From: Warburgia ugandensis
Taxonomy: Eukaryota > Streptophyta > Magnoliopsida > Canellales > Canellaceae
Assembly (NCBI GenBank): GCA_035236585.1
Contig: CP141136.1
Location: 54,081,136 to 54,145,135 of the forward strand
Direction of reading: 5' to 3'
DNA: 64,000 nucleotides
Shown here: piece by piece, positions 25,901-32,832 of the stretch
Numbering within the stretch: the stretch's first letter is position 1
Layout: the number at the start of each line of letters is the position of its first letter
Made by a program: the position numbers and the translations under genes
Notes under the pieces: model-generated
Told to the model about the DNA's origin: nothing
What the model saw: the letters and a program-made list of their open reading frames with translations, nothing else
The model's database searches: none

Positions 25901-28900
25901 CTCAATTTTAGGCCTCTAGGGCCTTGTCAACAACTGTATAAGTTTTTTGAATTCTTTTCTACTCCATTTTTTACTGCTTTTCTTTACAAGTTTGTAATTT
26001 TTATTATTTAAAATTATTCCCTGCTTTTGTGTCTGCAAAGATTGACTTATGAAAGAAGATAAGTATATAAAACTCTTACTAGTGACCTGATGTTGTAATT
26101 AATAATGCTTTGCAAACTGAGAGTAACAGTTGGCATTGAAAGCATTGAGCTTTCCTGCGATCGTCAAGGGATGTTGAACTTCATTGTAAGCACAGAAACA
26201 GGTTGACTTAAAGTCAAATGATCCTCAACTGATTGTCATCAACAGATTGCTTTTGATTCAGGAAAGATGGGTCTTGTAGCTATTTAAGTATCTGGTGATG
26301 CTTTGCTGGTGTTGTGACAACTGGAAGTGTGACCCTGCTTTCATGATGGATGTCTCAGTAGAAATTTTGTCAAATTAATGGGTTTTTGCAGTGAAACCTG
26401 AAGAATTAAATGCACATTGTTGAATCATTTGGATCTGCCATGCTTTTGTGCCATTAAAATCGTCTAAAACCTTAAGTTGTGTGTGAGATAACTTGTTCCA
26501 GTTTTGTTTGCTGTATCTTTGCTATTTGCCTTAAATTAAAAAACTTTAAATGCTGCTAATCCATTTCAATGTGCCATGCTTTTATGCCATTAAGGTTCAA
26601 TTCTCTGAAGTTATGCGTGTCTTAACTCGGAATTATGCGTGTGAATAGCTTGTTCCAGTTTTAGCTGTAGGATTTTCTTCTATTTGCAGTTGTCGAATAT
26701 GTTACCTAAAACCATATTTGATGATATATACTTATAAGTTGGATTTATATTCTTAATGTTGAGAGCTTTAAGTACTATGCATATCTACTGTGTTTGTTAT
26801 TTAGGTTCATGTGGGAACTTCATGATGCTTTATTTATTTTCATATGTTTAGGGAAGAAATGTTTGTTTGACTAGTTTATTTTGCCCTGTTCTAGCTTCTA
26901 TGTTTCCTTGCCTTGAAAATTAATGTCTTTAAGGTAAAAACTCTGCTGCTTGTATATGGTTGCTTTTACTTGTATGTGGCATGTATGACAGGAGTCTGCC
27001 TGTGGCAACATCTACATCTTCCAGTAGTTTCTGACTGTAGCAATTATCTTAATTTGAAATTTCCTTCCATTTGGTTGCATTCATAATATAAAATGTTCTT
27101 CTGATACCTTTGTTGTTTCCAAATTATCTCCAAAAGGCACTTCTGGGTGAAATTCCTCAATGTCAAGTCGATGACGTTGTACCTTCAAAAGCTGGCCTGC
27201 AAACTGTTATGGAAGTGCTGAAAATTCAGCTTCAATTTTGGCCTATCTTGGAATCAAGCTATAATAGATTGCTACCGCAGTGGGCATCATACTGTTTCCA
27301 TTCCAGAAGTGAGCAACTAATCTTTTTTTTTTTTTATGCAACAGTTCTTCTCTATATTTTACTAGGTTCTCCTTGTGCAATGTATCCATCCTTGATTTTA
27401 ATTTAAACATTAAAACTAAACTTGTGTGCTATAATTTCACTCGCATTTTGAACAGTGATGTTGCTTTATGCAAATAGTGGGACTTTCTACTTCTCATTTC
27501 GCATCATGCTGTGTTTGGCATTTGCTATGATGAATCGTAACTTCCATATATGTTGAATAAAAAATGAGGTACTTGATGCACTAGTGTTGAATTGAAATCT
27601 CATTTGACTGGACATTTGAAAGATACAAGCAAGATTTCTTCTCGAGGACTAAGCCATTCTGAATCTTTTAGATTTGTTATCTGTCCTTGTTAGTTGCTGA
27701 ATTCAGGAACAGGAACCACTCTGTTCGTTCAGTATGCAGTATGCACAACCTACTCTGGGAGATTATTGGACTACTTTAAGAGATGTCAACTAATGCTCGA
27801 ATATGCCATTCTTAACCAGTAAGTATGATAAAATGGTGTTGAAGATTTCACTTGGTCATTGAAGTACAACTTACCTGCAAGTCCTTGTGCAAGGTTGAAG
27901 TTTATTATTGTAGAAGGGATATGGGTGTTGCTTGTTGCATCTGTTTCTGCTTTGAAGCACGATACTTTGATTCCACACTTGCATGGTGTTGCTTGAGCGA
28001 AAGTATCTCTTCTTCCAGAACTTCTATTCTAAGGGTTTGGTGATGCAGCAAACAGAATCAGGACAAGAGATACAGTAAGAAATAGATGTAAGTCCAAAGC
28101 AAGAGGCAGCTAATCGAGTTGGGATGGGGACTGCATGGTCTTACTAGAGGGGAAGTATGTCTACTTCTGGAACTTAAATATTACTAGTTCGGTGTTGCAG
28201 CAAACAAAATAGAATAAGAGCTACAACAAGAAATAGATGGAAATCCAAAGAAAGAGCAGTTAATTGAGTTGTGATGGAGATTTGACAGTTTTAGGGCTTC
28301 ATAAAGCCCTAAATAGCGTGTACATTCTATATAAGTGACAGAACTGATAAAAGATCCCTTTTTACATTGTCTTAACCAATTTATAACAGCCACAAACTAG
28401 GGGGAGCCCTAACTAGCATTTTGATCAAAACACCTGACTTTTAAACGAATGACATGTCATTTAAATAACAGGTCTATGACAAAACACAAACTACTTTGAC
28501 TTGTCTATTAACAAGACAAGAACAAATAAAAACAACAAGAATTGACAATTGATCATTTCTATTAACAAGACAAACTACTTTTCCCATCTTTGCAAGATGA
28601 GTATGTGTTTAGTGTAATGGATTATGTCTTTATCAAATGGCCATGGTCTTCTAAGTAAAATGTGATATGCATCCATTGACACAACATTACACCGTGCTTC
28701 TTTATCATAATTTCACACAAGGAAAATTTTACCAAATAATGAGAATTAGCAGGTACCTCATTTCCTTTATTCAGCCATGTAATCTTGTAAGGATGAAGCT
28801 GTTTCTCGATTGGCAACTTGAGCTTTCAGCAGCTTCTTTTGATGCAAGGGTCTCTCTGTTGCTCCCATCAAGTATGAAGTTGCGGAACCTTTTCTCCACG

Positions 28901-29696
28901 TAAAACATGAGTGCAGAAAATGTTTTGCCTTCTCTCTTCATCATCCTCATCATCTAATTGATTACATATTGAGGTTCCCCAAGTTCTTCGAACTCAGCCA
29001 AATTAACTATTTGTTATGTTCAAGTAAAATTGTGCCTCTTTCCTCCATATTGGAGACAATGAAAACAGTTGCTGGTCCCTTTTGAAGAAGCACCTGCGAG
29101 ACTAGATGTATTAAAGTTTGTTGGTTCCGCCAATGTGCGAATGATAATTACCAACTGAACCAATTACTTGCTGCTTGTCAGCTGCCCATGCATACCATTT
29201 TTTCCTTGTCTTTGAGCGAGATGGCTAAACCCTTCTTTTGTCCACCGATTTACATTTTTATTTCGATTTGTCTTGTATAAAAAGATTCAGTTAAAGTTCT
29301 ATTTTCATGCTTTTGTTGGAAACTATTACACTTCCATCACCTGTTTGGGCCCTAGTTTGAGCCTGCCAATTATTTCTTTGAGCATAAGCTACTGAATGTC
29401 TCAATCTGATGGGTGAAATTAGTAGTAGTAATCAATGGGTGTGTCTAGCTTCAAATGTCCAACTGCTTGTTACAAACTACTGTTGGGACTTGGAAGAGAG
29501 CTGAAAAACGTACTCTGTGGAGATCATGAAGCTGCTCCTAAATGAATCCTTCTGTTTGGTGCTTTCAGAAACACGGTTCAGTAAAAGGAGGCGCATTTTC
29601 ATACCAGTATGGTGGAAATGGGGGCGGAAAAGGTCAATGTATCATCTGCTAGGTGGAAGACATCAATTCAAAATCAGGCGGCACAGAACTGTTTAG
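1396..29696 (+). CDS. HDA15: Class II histone deacetylase, HDA15 orthologue (5'-partial, 14 exons)
   Basis: Zinc-dependent lysine deacetylase of the RPD3/HDA1 superfamily, which removes acetyl groups from histone tails in the nucleus. Exons: 1396-1451, 4474-4549, 4736-4800, 5110-5165, 7365-7488, 7573-7698, 7859-7909, 10283-10351, 19922-20030, 23431-23510, 23739-23821, 23928-23973, 27137-27308, 29569-29696. All junctions are GT..AG, all phases agree, and the join gives 412 residues then TAG. Visible in order: [30 protein letters not shown] (His131/132), [10 protein letters not shown] (zinc ligands Asp168 and His170), [22 protein letters not shown] (ligand Asp259), EGGYNLRS (catalytic Tyr299). 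All key residues are kept, so the enzyme should be active. The C-terminus has a basic stretch followed by [11 protein letters not shown], an HDA15 hallmark. In Arabidopsis the N-terminus carries a RanBP2-type zinc finger; it is not found here and must lie to the left. HDA5/HDA18 are less likely because the sequences around HPERPDRL and the C-terminus follow HDA15. Confidence 0.95.
2455..2880. repeat. ~60-bp tandem array with ~120-bp higher-order (A-B) structure
   Basis: Seven units recur at intervals of about 60 bases (anchors GGCTTTAGTTTC or variants near 2468, 2526, 2587, 2647, 2708, 2768, 2828). Odd units carry GTGCTTATGCACAA followed by an A-rich part; even units carry AATGCTTATGCATTATTGG followed by AACCAAAG. 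This gives about 3.5 dimers of ~120 bp. Confidence 0.85.
3137..3212 (-). mobile_element. Truncated Au-type SINE
   Basis: Seen on + as an A-run followed by GGGCAGCCTGGTGCATGAAG and GGGGAAGGGGCGGACCACAA, the complement of the 3' part of Au-like SINEs. The 5' tRNA-like part is missing. Perfect 18-base direct repeats (GAGGCATCCTCTAGGTGT) flank it at 3119-3136 and 3213-3230, so it inserted already truncated. Confidence 0.85.
4474..4549 (+). CDS. HDA15: HDA15 exon b (HPERPDRL motif)
   Basis: Encodes [18 protein letters not shown] and the following residues, and ends in phase 1 at actgctg|gtatgt. The HPERPDRL segment is the conserved start of the deacetylase fold. Confidence 0.95.
4736..4800 (+). 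CDS. HDA15: HDA15 exon c
   Basis: Encodes [19 protein letters not shown] plus two residues, entered at tgcag| and left at ttg|gtaaga. Phase agrees with both neighbours. Confidence 0.95.
5110..5165 (+). CDS. HDA15: HDA15 exon d
   Basis: Encodes [18 protein letters not shown], the VH-x-x-x-H region common to class II enzymes. Ends in phase 2 at tccag|gtagga. Confidence 0.93.
5166..7364 (+). other. HDA15 intron (2.2 kb)
   Basis: No recognisable element. Around 6287-6460 there is an imperfect local duplication of a phrase containing GCCTCAGCCTCTCA. The 75-codon open frame at 5597-5824 resembles nothing known to me. Confidence 0.7.
7365..7488 (+). CDS. HDA15: HDA15 exon e
   Basis: Encodes [20 protein letters not shown] and on to NGFAL, a helical part of the catalytic domain. 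Acceptor tggcag|, donor ctg|gtatgt. Confidence 0.95.
7573..7698 (+). CDS. HDA15: HDA15 exon f (active-site His-His)
   Basis: Forty-two codons, [20 protein letters not shown] to KKVLIVDW, carrying the two active-site histidines. The 84-base intron before it and the 160-base intron after it are short, unlike most introns of this gene. Confidence 0.97.
7859..7909 (+). CDS. HDA15: HDA15 exon g (zinc-binding DVHHGNGTQ)
   Basis: Seventeen codons, [17 protein letters not shown]. The Asp and the first His of DVH are zinc ligands. Donor tcg|gtgagc. Confidence 0.97.
7945..8126. mobile_element. MITE-like element (~0.18 kb)
   Basis: The left end GAAATGATATTCTCACCCCC is the approximate complement of the right end GGGGTAGAAATATCATTTCC. 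A second inner inverted pair (TTTTTGGGCATTTAA with TGCCCAAAAAAACATTTAA) adds hairpin potential. There is no coding capacity and no clear target duplication. Confidence 0.65.
8869..9923. mobile_element. Non-autonomous TIR DNA transposon (~1.06 kb)
   Basis: The left end GGCCAAAACACCCTTATTTG mirrors the right end AGCCAAAACACCCTTATTTG. The inverted similarity runs about 56 bases and includes GCATTGGCTA and CTTA..T..CACTT blocks. No transposase frame lies between. The superfamily cannot be fixed. ATATCT occurs just outside both ends, but a clean target duplication is not evident. Confidence 0.75.
9481..9535 (+). mobile_element. Possible RTE LINE 3' tail
   Basis: CCAATTGGGATAAGGCC followed by a GATGATGGTGATGATGAT tract resembles the 3' end of the RTE copies at 14.4 kb and 58.9 kb. 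It is very short and lies inside the TIR element. Confidence 0.4.
10283..10351 (+). CDS. HDA15: HDA15 exon h
   Basis: Encodes [19 protein letters not shown] and AAYE, the loop lining the substrate channel. It is isolated between a 2.4-kb and a 9.6-kb intron. Confidence 0.95.
12230..12965. repeat. Minisatellite of ~7 units built round CT tracts
   Basis: Units share ATGGATGAG, TTGTGCATAGC, GGCCAAGATT, TGGATGGTTTAGATCTT and an AATAGG phrase, then a CT-rich tract. Anchors fall near 12,338, 12,443, 12,587, 12,707, 12,808 and 12,895, with spacing from 87 to 143 bases largely set by CT-tract length. One tract has grown to about 29 CT dinucleotides. Confidence 0.8.
12523..12581. repeat. (CT)n microsatellite, ~29 units
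   Basis: Uninterrupted CT run inside the minisatellite. Open frames of Arg-Glu or Ser-Leu repeats through it are artefacts. Confidence 0.95.
13133..13195. repeat. (CT)n microsatellite, ~31 units
   Basis: Uninterrupted CT run in the giant intron, not in the same sequence context as the minisatellite units. Confidence 0.95.
13240..14437. repeat. Duplicated A-B blocks (~0.7-kb period)
   Basis: Block A (13,255-13,490: ACCTGTCTTAGA, GTACCAAAAATCTCT, GGTTGTAAAATAGA) recurs at 13,955-14,190. Block B (13,495-13,690: GATGTCTCTAAGA, GGTGATAAGC, TAAACCATTTAAA) recurs at 14,240-14,437. A and B also resemble each other at their starts. The second B is cut at its end by the RTE fragment. Confidence 0.7.
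14436..14726 (+). mobile_element. RTE-type LINE, 5'-truncated 3' end
   Basis: An open frame of about 84 codons reads [40 protein letters not shown] and [12 protein letters not shown], then TAA. This is the conserved C-terminal end of plant RTE LINE proteins. It is followed by AATTGGGATGAGCTCTTG and a (GAT)n tail, the usual RTE 3' structure. There is no stop within the remaining frame, so it is a comparatively young copy. Confidence 0.85.
14727..15560. repeat. Segmental duplication, first group
   Basis: 14,727-14,838 (GGCTTTGGAAATTTCCTAT, CCAATCATCTTG) recurs at 15,446-15,553. Within 15,150-15,430 the phrase TTATGGTACTAGTA with flanking sequence occurs three times. No coding content. Confidence 0.7.
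16730..17245. repeat. Segmental duplication of 14,840-15,330
   Basis: Shares GCAATCTAATGAATG, AAAATAAAATGGTTTTG, ATCTTTATAGTGG, AAGGCAAGGCATTTTGC and GTTATGGTACT.GTA in the same order with the copy 1.9 kb upstream. The GA run inside it is expanded from a short GAGAGAGG in the upstream copy. Confidence 0.75.
16879..16954. repeat. (GA)n microsatellite, ~38 units
   Basis: Uninterrupted GA run. The homologous place in the upstream copy (about 14,968) has only GAGAGAG, so the expansion came after the duplication. Confidence 0.95.
18150..18255 (-). mobile_element. RTE LINE 3' tail (minus)
   Basis: On the minus strand it reads [14 protein letters not shown], then a stop, then TTTGGGATAAAGGCTTTGATG and a (GAT)n tail, matching the 3' ends of the other RTE copies. 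Only about 100 bases remain, next to a SINE. Confidence 0.8.
18298..18477 (-). mobile_element. Au-type SINE, near full length
   Basis: The + strand shows GGTGCATGAAGCTCCTGCG, GGGCAGACCACAA, CAGCCTTACCTTGC, CTTCGAACCCATG (complement of a pol III B box) and TATTGCACCAAGGCTCC (complement of the A-box region). Flanking direct repeats AACATGTAACCTCGATA (18,281-18,297) and AACATATAACCTCAATA (18,478-18,494) are target duplications with 2 mismatches. Confidence 0.88.
18884..19031 (-). mobile_element. Au-type SINE with B-box deletion
   Basis: Same family as the SINE 0.6 kb upstream. The join CAAGAGGCTGACGACAACTT shows that the part holding the B box is missing. Target duplications TAGCAAGAGTTATGTAT (18,867-18,883) and TAGCAAGAGCTATGTAT (19,032-19,048) differ by one base. 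Confidence 0.88.
19922..20030 (+). CDS. HDA15: HDA15 exon i
   Basis: Encodes [19 protein letters not shown] to HIVLPI and ends in phase 1 at ccctatag|gtttcc. It reads straight on to exon j once the 3.4-kb intron is removed. Confidence 0.95.
20031..23430 (+). other. HDA15 intron (3.4 kb)
   Basis: AT-rich, with no mobile element recognised. A short imperfect duplication (GACAGTTTTCTTGTGTTTTC type phrase) lies at 22,088-22,200. Small open frames here match no family. Confidence 0.7.
23431..23510 (+). CDS. HDA15: HDA15 exon j (zinc-binding Asp)
   Basis: Encodes [19 protein letters not shown] and DPLGGCD. The Asp of GFDAA is the third zinc ligand. Acceptor atgcag|, donor gat|gtaagg. Confidence 0.96.
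23739..23821 (+). CDS. HDA15: HDA15 exon k
   Basis: Encodes [13 protein letters not shown] to LLVILEG, ending in phase 2. The donor is gagg|gttggt at 23822. It is a weak consensus, but it is the only one that joins in frame to the Tyr exon. Confidence 0.9.
23928..23973 (+). CDS. HDA15: HDA15 exon l (catalytic Tyr)
   Basis: Completes the Gly codon and encodes [15 protein letters not shown]. The Tyr of GGYNL is the transition-state Tyr. The 106-base intron before it is the second shortest in the gene. Confidence 0.95.
23974..27136 (+). other. HDA15 intron (3.2 kb)
   Basis: Contains a 139-codon minus-strand open frame of unknown nature (24,817-25,236) and a ~165-base tandem duplication at 26,380-26,680 (shared TGCCATGCTTTT.TGCCATTAA and CTTGTTCCAGTTTT). 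Otherwise unremarkable. Confidence 0.7.
24817..25236 (-). other. Unrecognised 139-codon open frame in intron
   Basis: Starts [14 protein letters not shown] and ends NPILHDDQR. It is rich in His, Ser and Asn, with no motif, signal or membrane segment that I can name. It lies antisense to HDA15 inside an intron, with no obvious promoter or intron structure. It may be a decayed gene fragment or chance. Confidence 0.2.
27137..27308 (+). CDS. HDA15: HDA15 exon m (post-catalytic helix region)
   Basis: Encodes [36 protein letters not shown] and on to YCFHSR, ending in phase 1 at cagaa|gtgagc. The LQTV..VL.IQL.FWP pattern matches the region after the catalytic domain in HDA15. Confidence 0.92.
27309..29568 (+). 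other. HDA15 last intron (2.3 kb)
   Basis: Holds an imperfect tandem duplication of ~155 bases: 28,030-28,160 and 28,187-28,300 share GCAGCAAACA, AAGAAATAGATG and AATTGAGTTG/AATCGAGTTG phrases. No mobile element recognised. Confidence 0.7.
29569..29696 (+). CDS. HDA15: HDA15 terminal exon (basic, Trp-rich tail)
   Basis: Acceptor gctttcag|. Phase from the previous exon selects the frame [20 protein letters not shown] to RRHRTV then TAG at 29694. The competing frame, glycine-rich from KHGSVKGG, is open too but does not fit the phase. The WWKWGRK tail with upstream basic residues is shared with HDA15. Confidence 0.9.
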
Positions 29697-31382
29697 GCAA
29701 TTCTTTATCGCAGCAACTTGGCAACAGTTGTTCTACCCTTTTGTATGGATATTGAAGACCATCAGTTTTGTAGAGATGATAGTGTTTTCTCCAGAAATTT
29801 GTAGCCTTTGCACCGAGACTACCGAGAGCAGATTGTTTAAATCTAGCAAGGACTGATCCGTACTGGCACTGCATCACTTCTGAGCAAACGCTCTTCAGTG
29901 TTCTGAAACTACATAATCTATTGTAGTACAAATTTCCTGGATGTATTCCTCATACCCTGCAAATTTATGCTCCCAGTGATTCACATTACGGTGATTTTAT
30001 AGTGGTTTGCGTGCTTTTGCCTTTATTGATTGTGATGTAATGCTTCTGCAAGGTCAAACTGGATCAGTTGCATGATGCTTCAAAGTTGATCCCCGTCACT
30101 TTTGGAAAGAAGGACACGCTTTAATGCTATATCCGTGCAGAGTAATGTGATCGGCTGCAGCATGACTTTGATTTTACTATTACTACATTTATTGGATAAT
30201 TTCAGACATTTGAAAACCGTCGAGTAATCCAGGCAATCTGAAATCTCTGGCTCTGTGGGAATTGTGTGGCACCCATGACTCCCATGTATTATATTCCTTA
30301 TGTTATTACAGTGAAGGCAGCAGGAAAGCAGTTTTGAGGCCACTGTATCGCTTGCGAATGGGGACTTGAGGTACTTGGTAAGCTTTTAGAGCAGGGTGAA
30401 TAAATTATTGATGGATGGAACTGATATAGAAGGTGGACTAACATTTGCTAGAATTCCTTCTGCCCGGCGAAATGAGGCAATACTCTTCTTATGCTTGGAT
30501 AATCTTTGAGAAAAGGATACGACTAGTTGATGTAGTCTTCCTGATATAGACCGAGTGGTGGATAGTCCATCTTCACGGGAAACATTTTTGCAAATAATTT
30601 AATTACTTAAAATTTTCAGAATGGTTTACAAGAAAAATTGCCTGTTCCGCTGTGAGTGAACAAGCTCGGAAGCTTCTGACAATTTTTGGTTTTCTATGTG
30701 AAGAGAAAACTTATGCTGATTTTTAGGGGTTTAGGTAGAATTACAAATTTAAGCTTTTCGATTAGAATTGCTGGTTTCAATCATCTTTTGCCTCTTTAAT
30801 ATGATGACATTTCTGCACGTCTCCCTTCAAAGACCATAGGCCTTTTCCCTCCGTTAGAGAAAAGATGGGTTAGTCATGGCATGCTCTTCACCTATCTTTC
30901 GGGCGGTAAGAATTCAATGCTTAGTCATCTTAAATAACTTGAGCCAAGTCACAGGGCGACTTGATAGTCTCCTTAAGAGAGTGCACAAGCGGCTATGCAA
31001 CACAAATATTTCAAATGGAATAACCGTCCTTGAGTGAGTTGGTTGAGCTGATTCAGTTCGTCGCTTAACTGTATTCCAGTCTCTCTTTGGGCTCCAAGAA
31101 GTATGCCCCTTTGTCTTTCTGAAATAATTCCCAAGCACTCTACATTGATAGGTGAGGTTTTGAGGTTACAGCCACATTAAATTTAGTGGGAGGAAACCAT
31201 TGCAAATGTTAGTCTTTACAAAATCTAACAGCATGTATAACCAGGCACGGCTTTCTTTTTCTTTTCATTTTTCGGTAATTTAGAGACACACCGATCTGCG
31301 AGCAGCCTCGAGGCCGTGGCAGGCTGTGACCTAGGACGGGAGAGCCCCTTCCTATGGCACTTGGCTAAAGGCCTTAGTTTTC
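29697..31382. other. HDA15 3' UTR and tail-to-tail intergenic stretch
   Basis: This 1.7-kb stretch separates the stop of HDA15 from the far end of the minus-strand MYB. No canonical AATAAA lies close to the HDA15 stop; AATAAA occurs at 30400-30405. Several short open frames resemble no family. It should hold both 3' untranslated regions. Confidence 0.5.
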
Positions 31383-31607
31383 CTATGAACATATTTTCTC
31401 CAATCGTGAAAGGCTACAAAACAACTGCGCTACTTTCACGTCTTTTAATCCCTTCCACGATGATAACAAATTGTGACTGCCTCCTCGACACTGCCTATAT
31501 GTTTGAGTTCCTTCCATATCCCATAGGGAGCCAGAGCAGTATTCCCAAATGGTATCAGAGAAACTGCACTCCTGATGATGATGGATGAAGGAATTGTGAC
31601 CATCCAT
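31383..31607 (-). pseudogene. MYB C-terminal continuation beyond in-frame TGA
   Basis: In the same frame immediately after the TGA: MDGHNSFIHHHQECSFSDTI then WEYCSGSLWDME and further residues to a TAG at 31,385-31,383. The W..CSGSLWDM motif is a usual end of R2R3-MYB proteins, so the TGA is probably a recent nonsense change. The last ~35 residues after DME look like read-through. Confidence 0.6.
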
Positions 31608-31846
31608 TCATCCAGAAATCAAGTCAGAAAAGTAGGTTTCATATGGCGAAATCATGAATGAATGATCGTCAATCTGCGAGCCAACTGGAAGATGAACATC
31701 AAGGACATTCGCTAATGTTGGGCAAGTGTTCTCTTTAACCGATTGAAGAGTTTCAGACGATTGGTAGCTGTAAGTTTCAGAGGTTTGATTGCTAGCCTCA
31801 CTCACATCCTCAGTTGTGGCAGCCTCTAACCGTCTTTGCACAATTT
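31608..31846 (-). CDS. MYB exon 4 (C-terminal region to TGA)
   Basis: Acceptor ctgaaag| at 31,847. It reads [20 protein letters not shown] and on to [13 protein letters not shown], then TGA. The acidic Ser/Thr-rich composition suits an activation region. The SPYE..(F/I)SD.IS pattern resembles MYB27-type tails, which normally continue further. Confidence 0.75.
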
Positions 31847-31934
31847 CTTTCAGACATTGGGAAATGGTTAGTTAGTAGTGATAATATCAAAGGATGACAA
31901 TAGGAAGAGGGTTGGAAGAATATATGTAGTTTAC

Positions 31935-32035
31935 CTTGTTCTTGTCTCTGTGCTTTCTTTCGTAGACGAGTCCTCCAATAGTTTTTAATCTCATTGTCAG
32001 TTCTCCCTGGCAACTTACTAGCAATCCTCGACCAC
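31935..32035 (-). CDS. MYB exon 3 (R3 recognition helix)
   Basis: Acceptor tctttag| at 32,036, donor caag|gtaaac. Encodes [18 protein letters not shown] then [15 protein letters not shown], the DNA-contacting helix of R3 followed by basic residues. The 446-base intron before it and the 88-base intron after it are of normal size. Confidence 0.9.
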
Positions 32036-32481
32036 CTAAAGATAAAAAGAGAGAATTTGTTTCATATGAATTTTGATATCAATAGTGATAATAACTGGAA
32101 ATTGTGACCATTAAAAAAAGACTATAATAATAGTCCAGGGATTATGCAGTACGAACAAGGAAAATAAGGGTGAGTTAGAGCAAATATGAGCTACATATGA
32201 TCCAAACCATTTATCTCTTGGACTGCACCACCAAGGATATTTTTGCTGAAAATCTTGCCCTTTGGACATATCTTAGCCTTTGAAGCGTGCCTTGTAAAAT
32301 AAACAGTTTAAAACATAAAAATGGCAATAGGGAGAAGACCTCAACATCTCTGAGAAGGGTCAGGGTTGTCTGGTGCAAGACATTCTGAATATCGTTATAG
32401 AGCCCGAAAATGAATGGTTTGGATCAATATATTGGCTGGCACAAATGCATTTATGTAACATGAAAAGTGGGATATGCCTAC

Positions 32482-32602
32482 TTGTTGCCCCAACATGCAT
32501 GCAGTTGAAGAATAATCTCTTCGTCTTGTGCGCTGATCCGACCGTGTTTAAGGTCCGGTCGCAGATAGTTCAACCAGCGTAGCCTGCAACTTTTGCCGCT
32601 TC
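32482..32602 (-). CDS. MYB exon 2 (second half of R2, first part of R3)
   Basis: From the edge of the GA tract it reads [35 protein letters not shown] and ACWGN, leaving at aacaa|gtaggc in phase 2. The residues usually found before RSGK (GLN/GLK) are replaced by the GA repeat. The 5' end is therefore uncertain. Confidence 0.75.
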
Positions 32603-32629
32603 TCTCTCTCTCTCTCTCTCTTTCTCTCT
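32601..32629. repeat. (GA)n tract at the MYB R2 junction
   Basis: On the minus strand a GA run with one AA interruption lies between GGTAATACA and AGCGGCAAAAG. One more GA unit, or one base fewer, would put the two R2 halves in one frame. Confidence 0.9.
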
Positions 32630-32636
32630 GTATTAC

Positions 32637-32769
32637 CTGAAACTCTTGCCATGTAGTCCCACCGCCGCTGACCCAAAATGGCTACGAAGGCAGCTAACTG
32701 CATATCTTCCTCTTCCATCCAAGGTCCTTTGCGAGTTTCCTCTTGCACAGCACCGCCATAATACTTCAT
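32637..32769 (-). CDS. MYB exon 1 (first half of R2)
   Basis: The first true ATG is at 32,769-32,767, giving [20 protein letters not shown] and on to [11 protein letters not shown]. The frame is open upstream to a TTG, but without an ATG. It ends at tcag|gtaata, the usual position of MYB intron 1. Confidence 0.85.
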
Positions 32770-32820
32770 TCTCGTCTTATTTGTGCTCTCTACCAACCAT
32801 GAAAACGTAAGACCGGCTGG

Positions 32821-32832
32821 CTACTTATACAC
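32821..32832 (-). promoter_or_regulatory. Possible TATA box of the MYB gene
   Basis: The minus strand has GTGTATAAGTAG about 55 bases before the ATG. This would give a short leader. It is a candidate only. Confidence 0.35.

Larger units (their letters stand above)
31383..32769 (-). pseudogene. R2R3-MYB transcription factor gene, probably disrupted
   Basis: Nuclear DNA-binding regulator with two MYB repeats. Pieces on the minus strand: 32,769-32,637, ~32,602-32,482, 32,035-31,936/31,935 and 31,846-31,608, with a readable continuation to 31,383. R2 has [20 protein letters not shown] and [15 protein letters not shown]3 has [26 protein letters not shown] and [19 protein letters not shown]. The Trp spacing is right in both. 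RKGPW after an acidic QEE start and [11 protein letters not shown] favour the MYB27/MYB48/MYB59 group. Two lesions: a (GA)n tract at the R2 junction leaves the halves out of frame with no room for an intron, and a TGA at 31,610-31,608 is followed in the same frame by SFSDTIWEYCSGSLWDME. Either the gene is dead, or splicing or the microsatellite length is other than it appears. Confidence 0.8.

Noticed and set aside
29569..29660. Glycine-rich reading of the last HDA15 exon ([16 protein letters not shown])
   Set aside because: The phase carried from exon m selects the other frame, which gives the family's WWKWGRK tail.
32606..32636. A 31-nt GT..AG intron rescuing the MYB frame
   Set aside because: It is in frame, but far below the usual minimum size of plant introns, and the acceptor would lie within a GA repeat.
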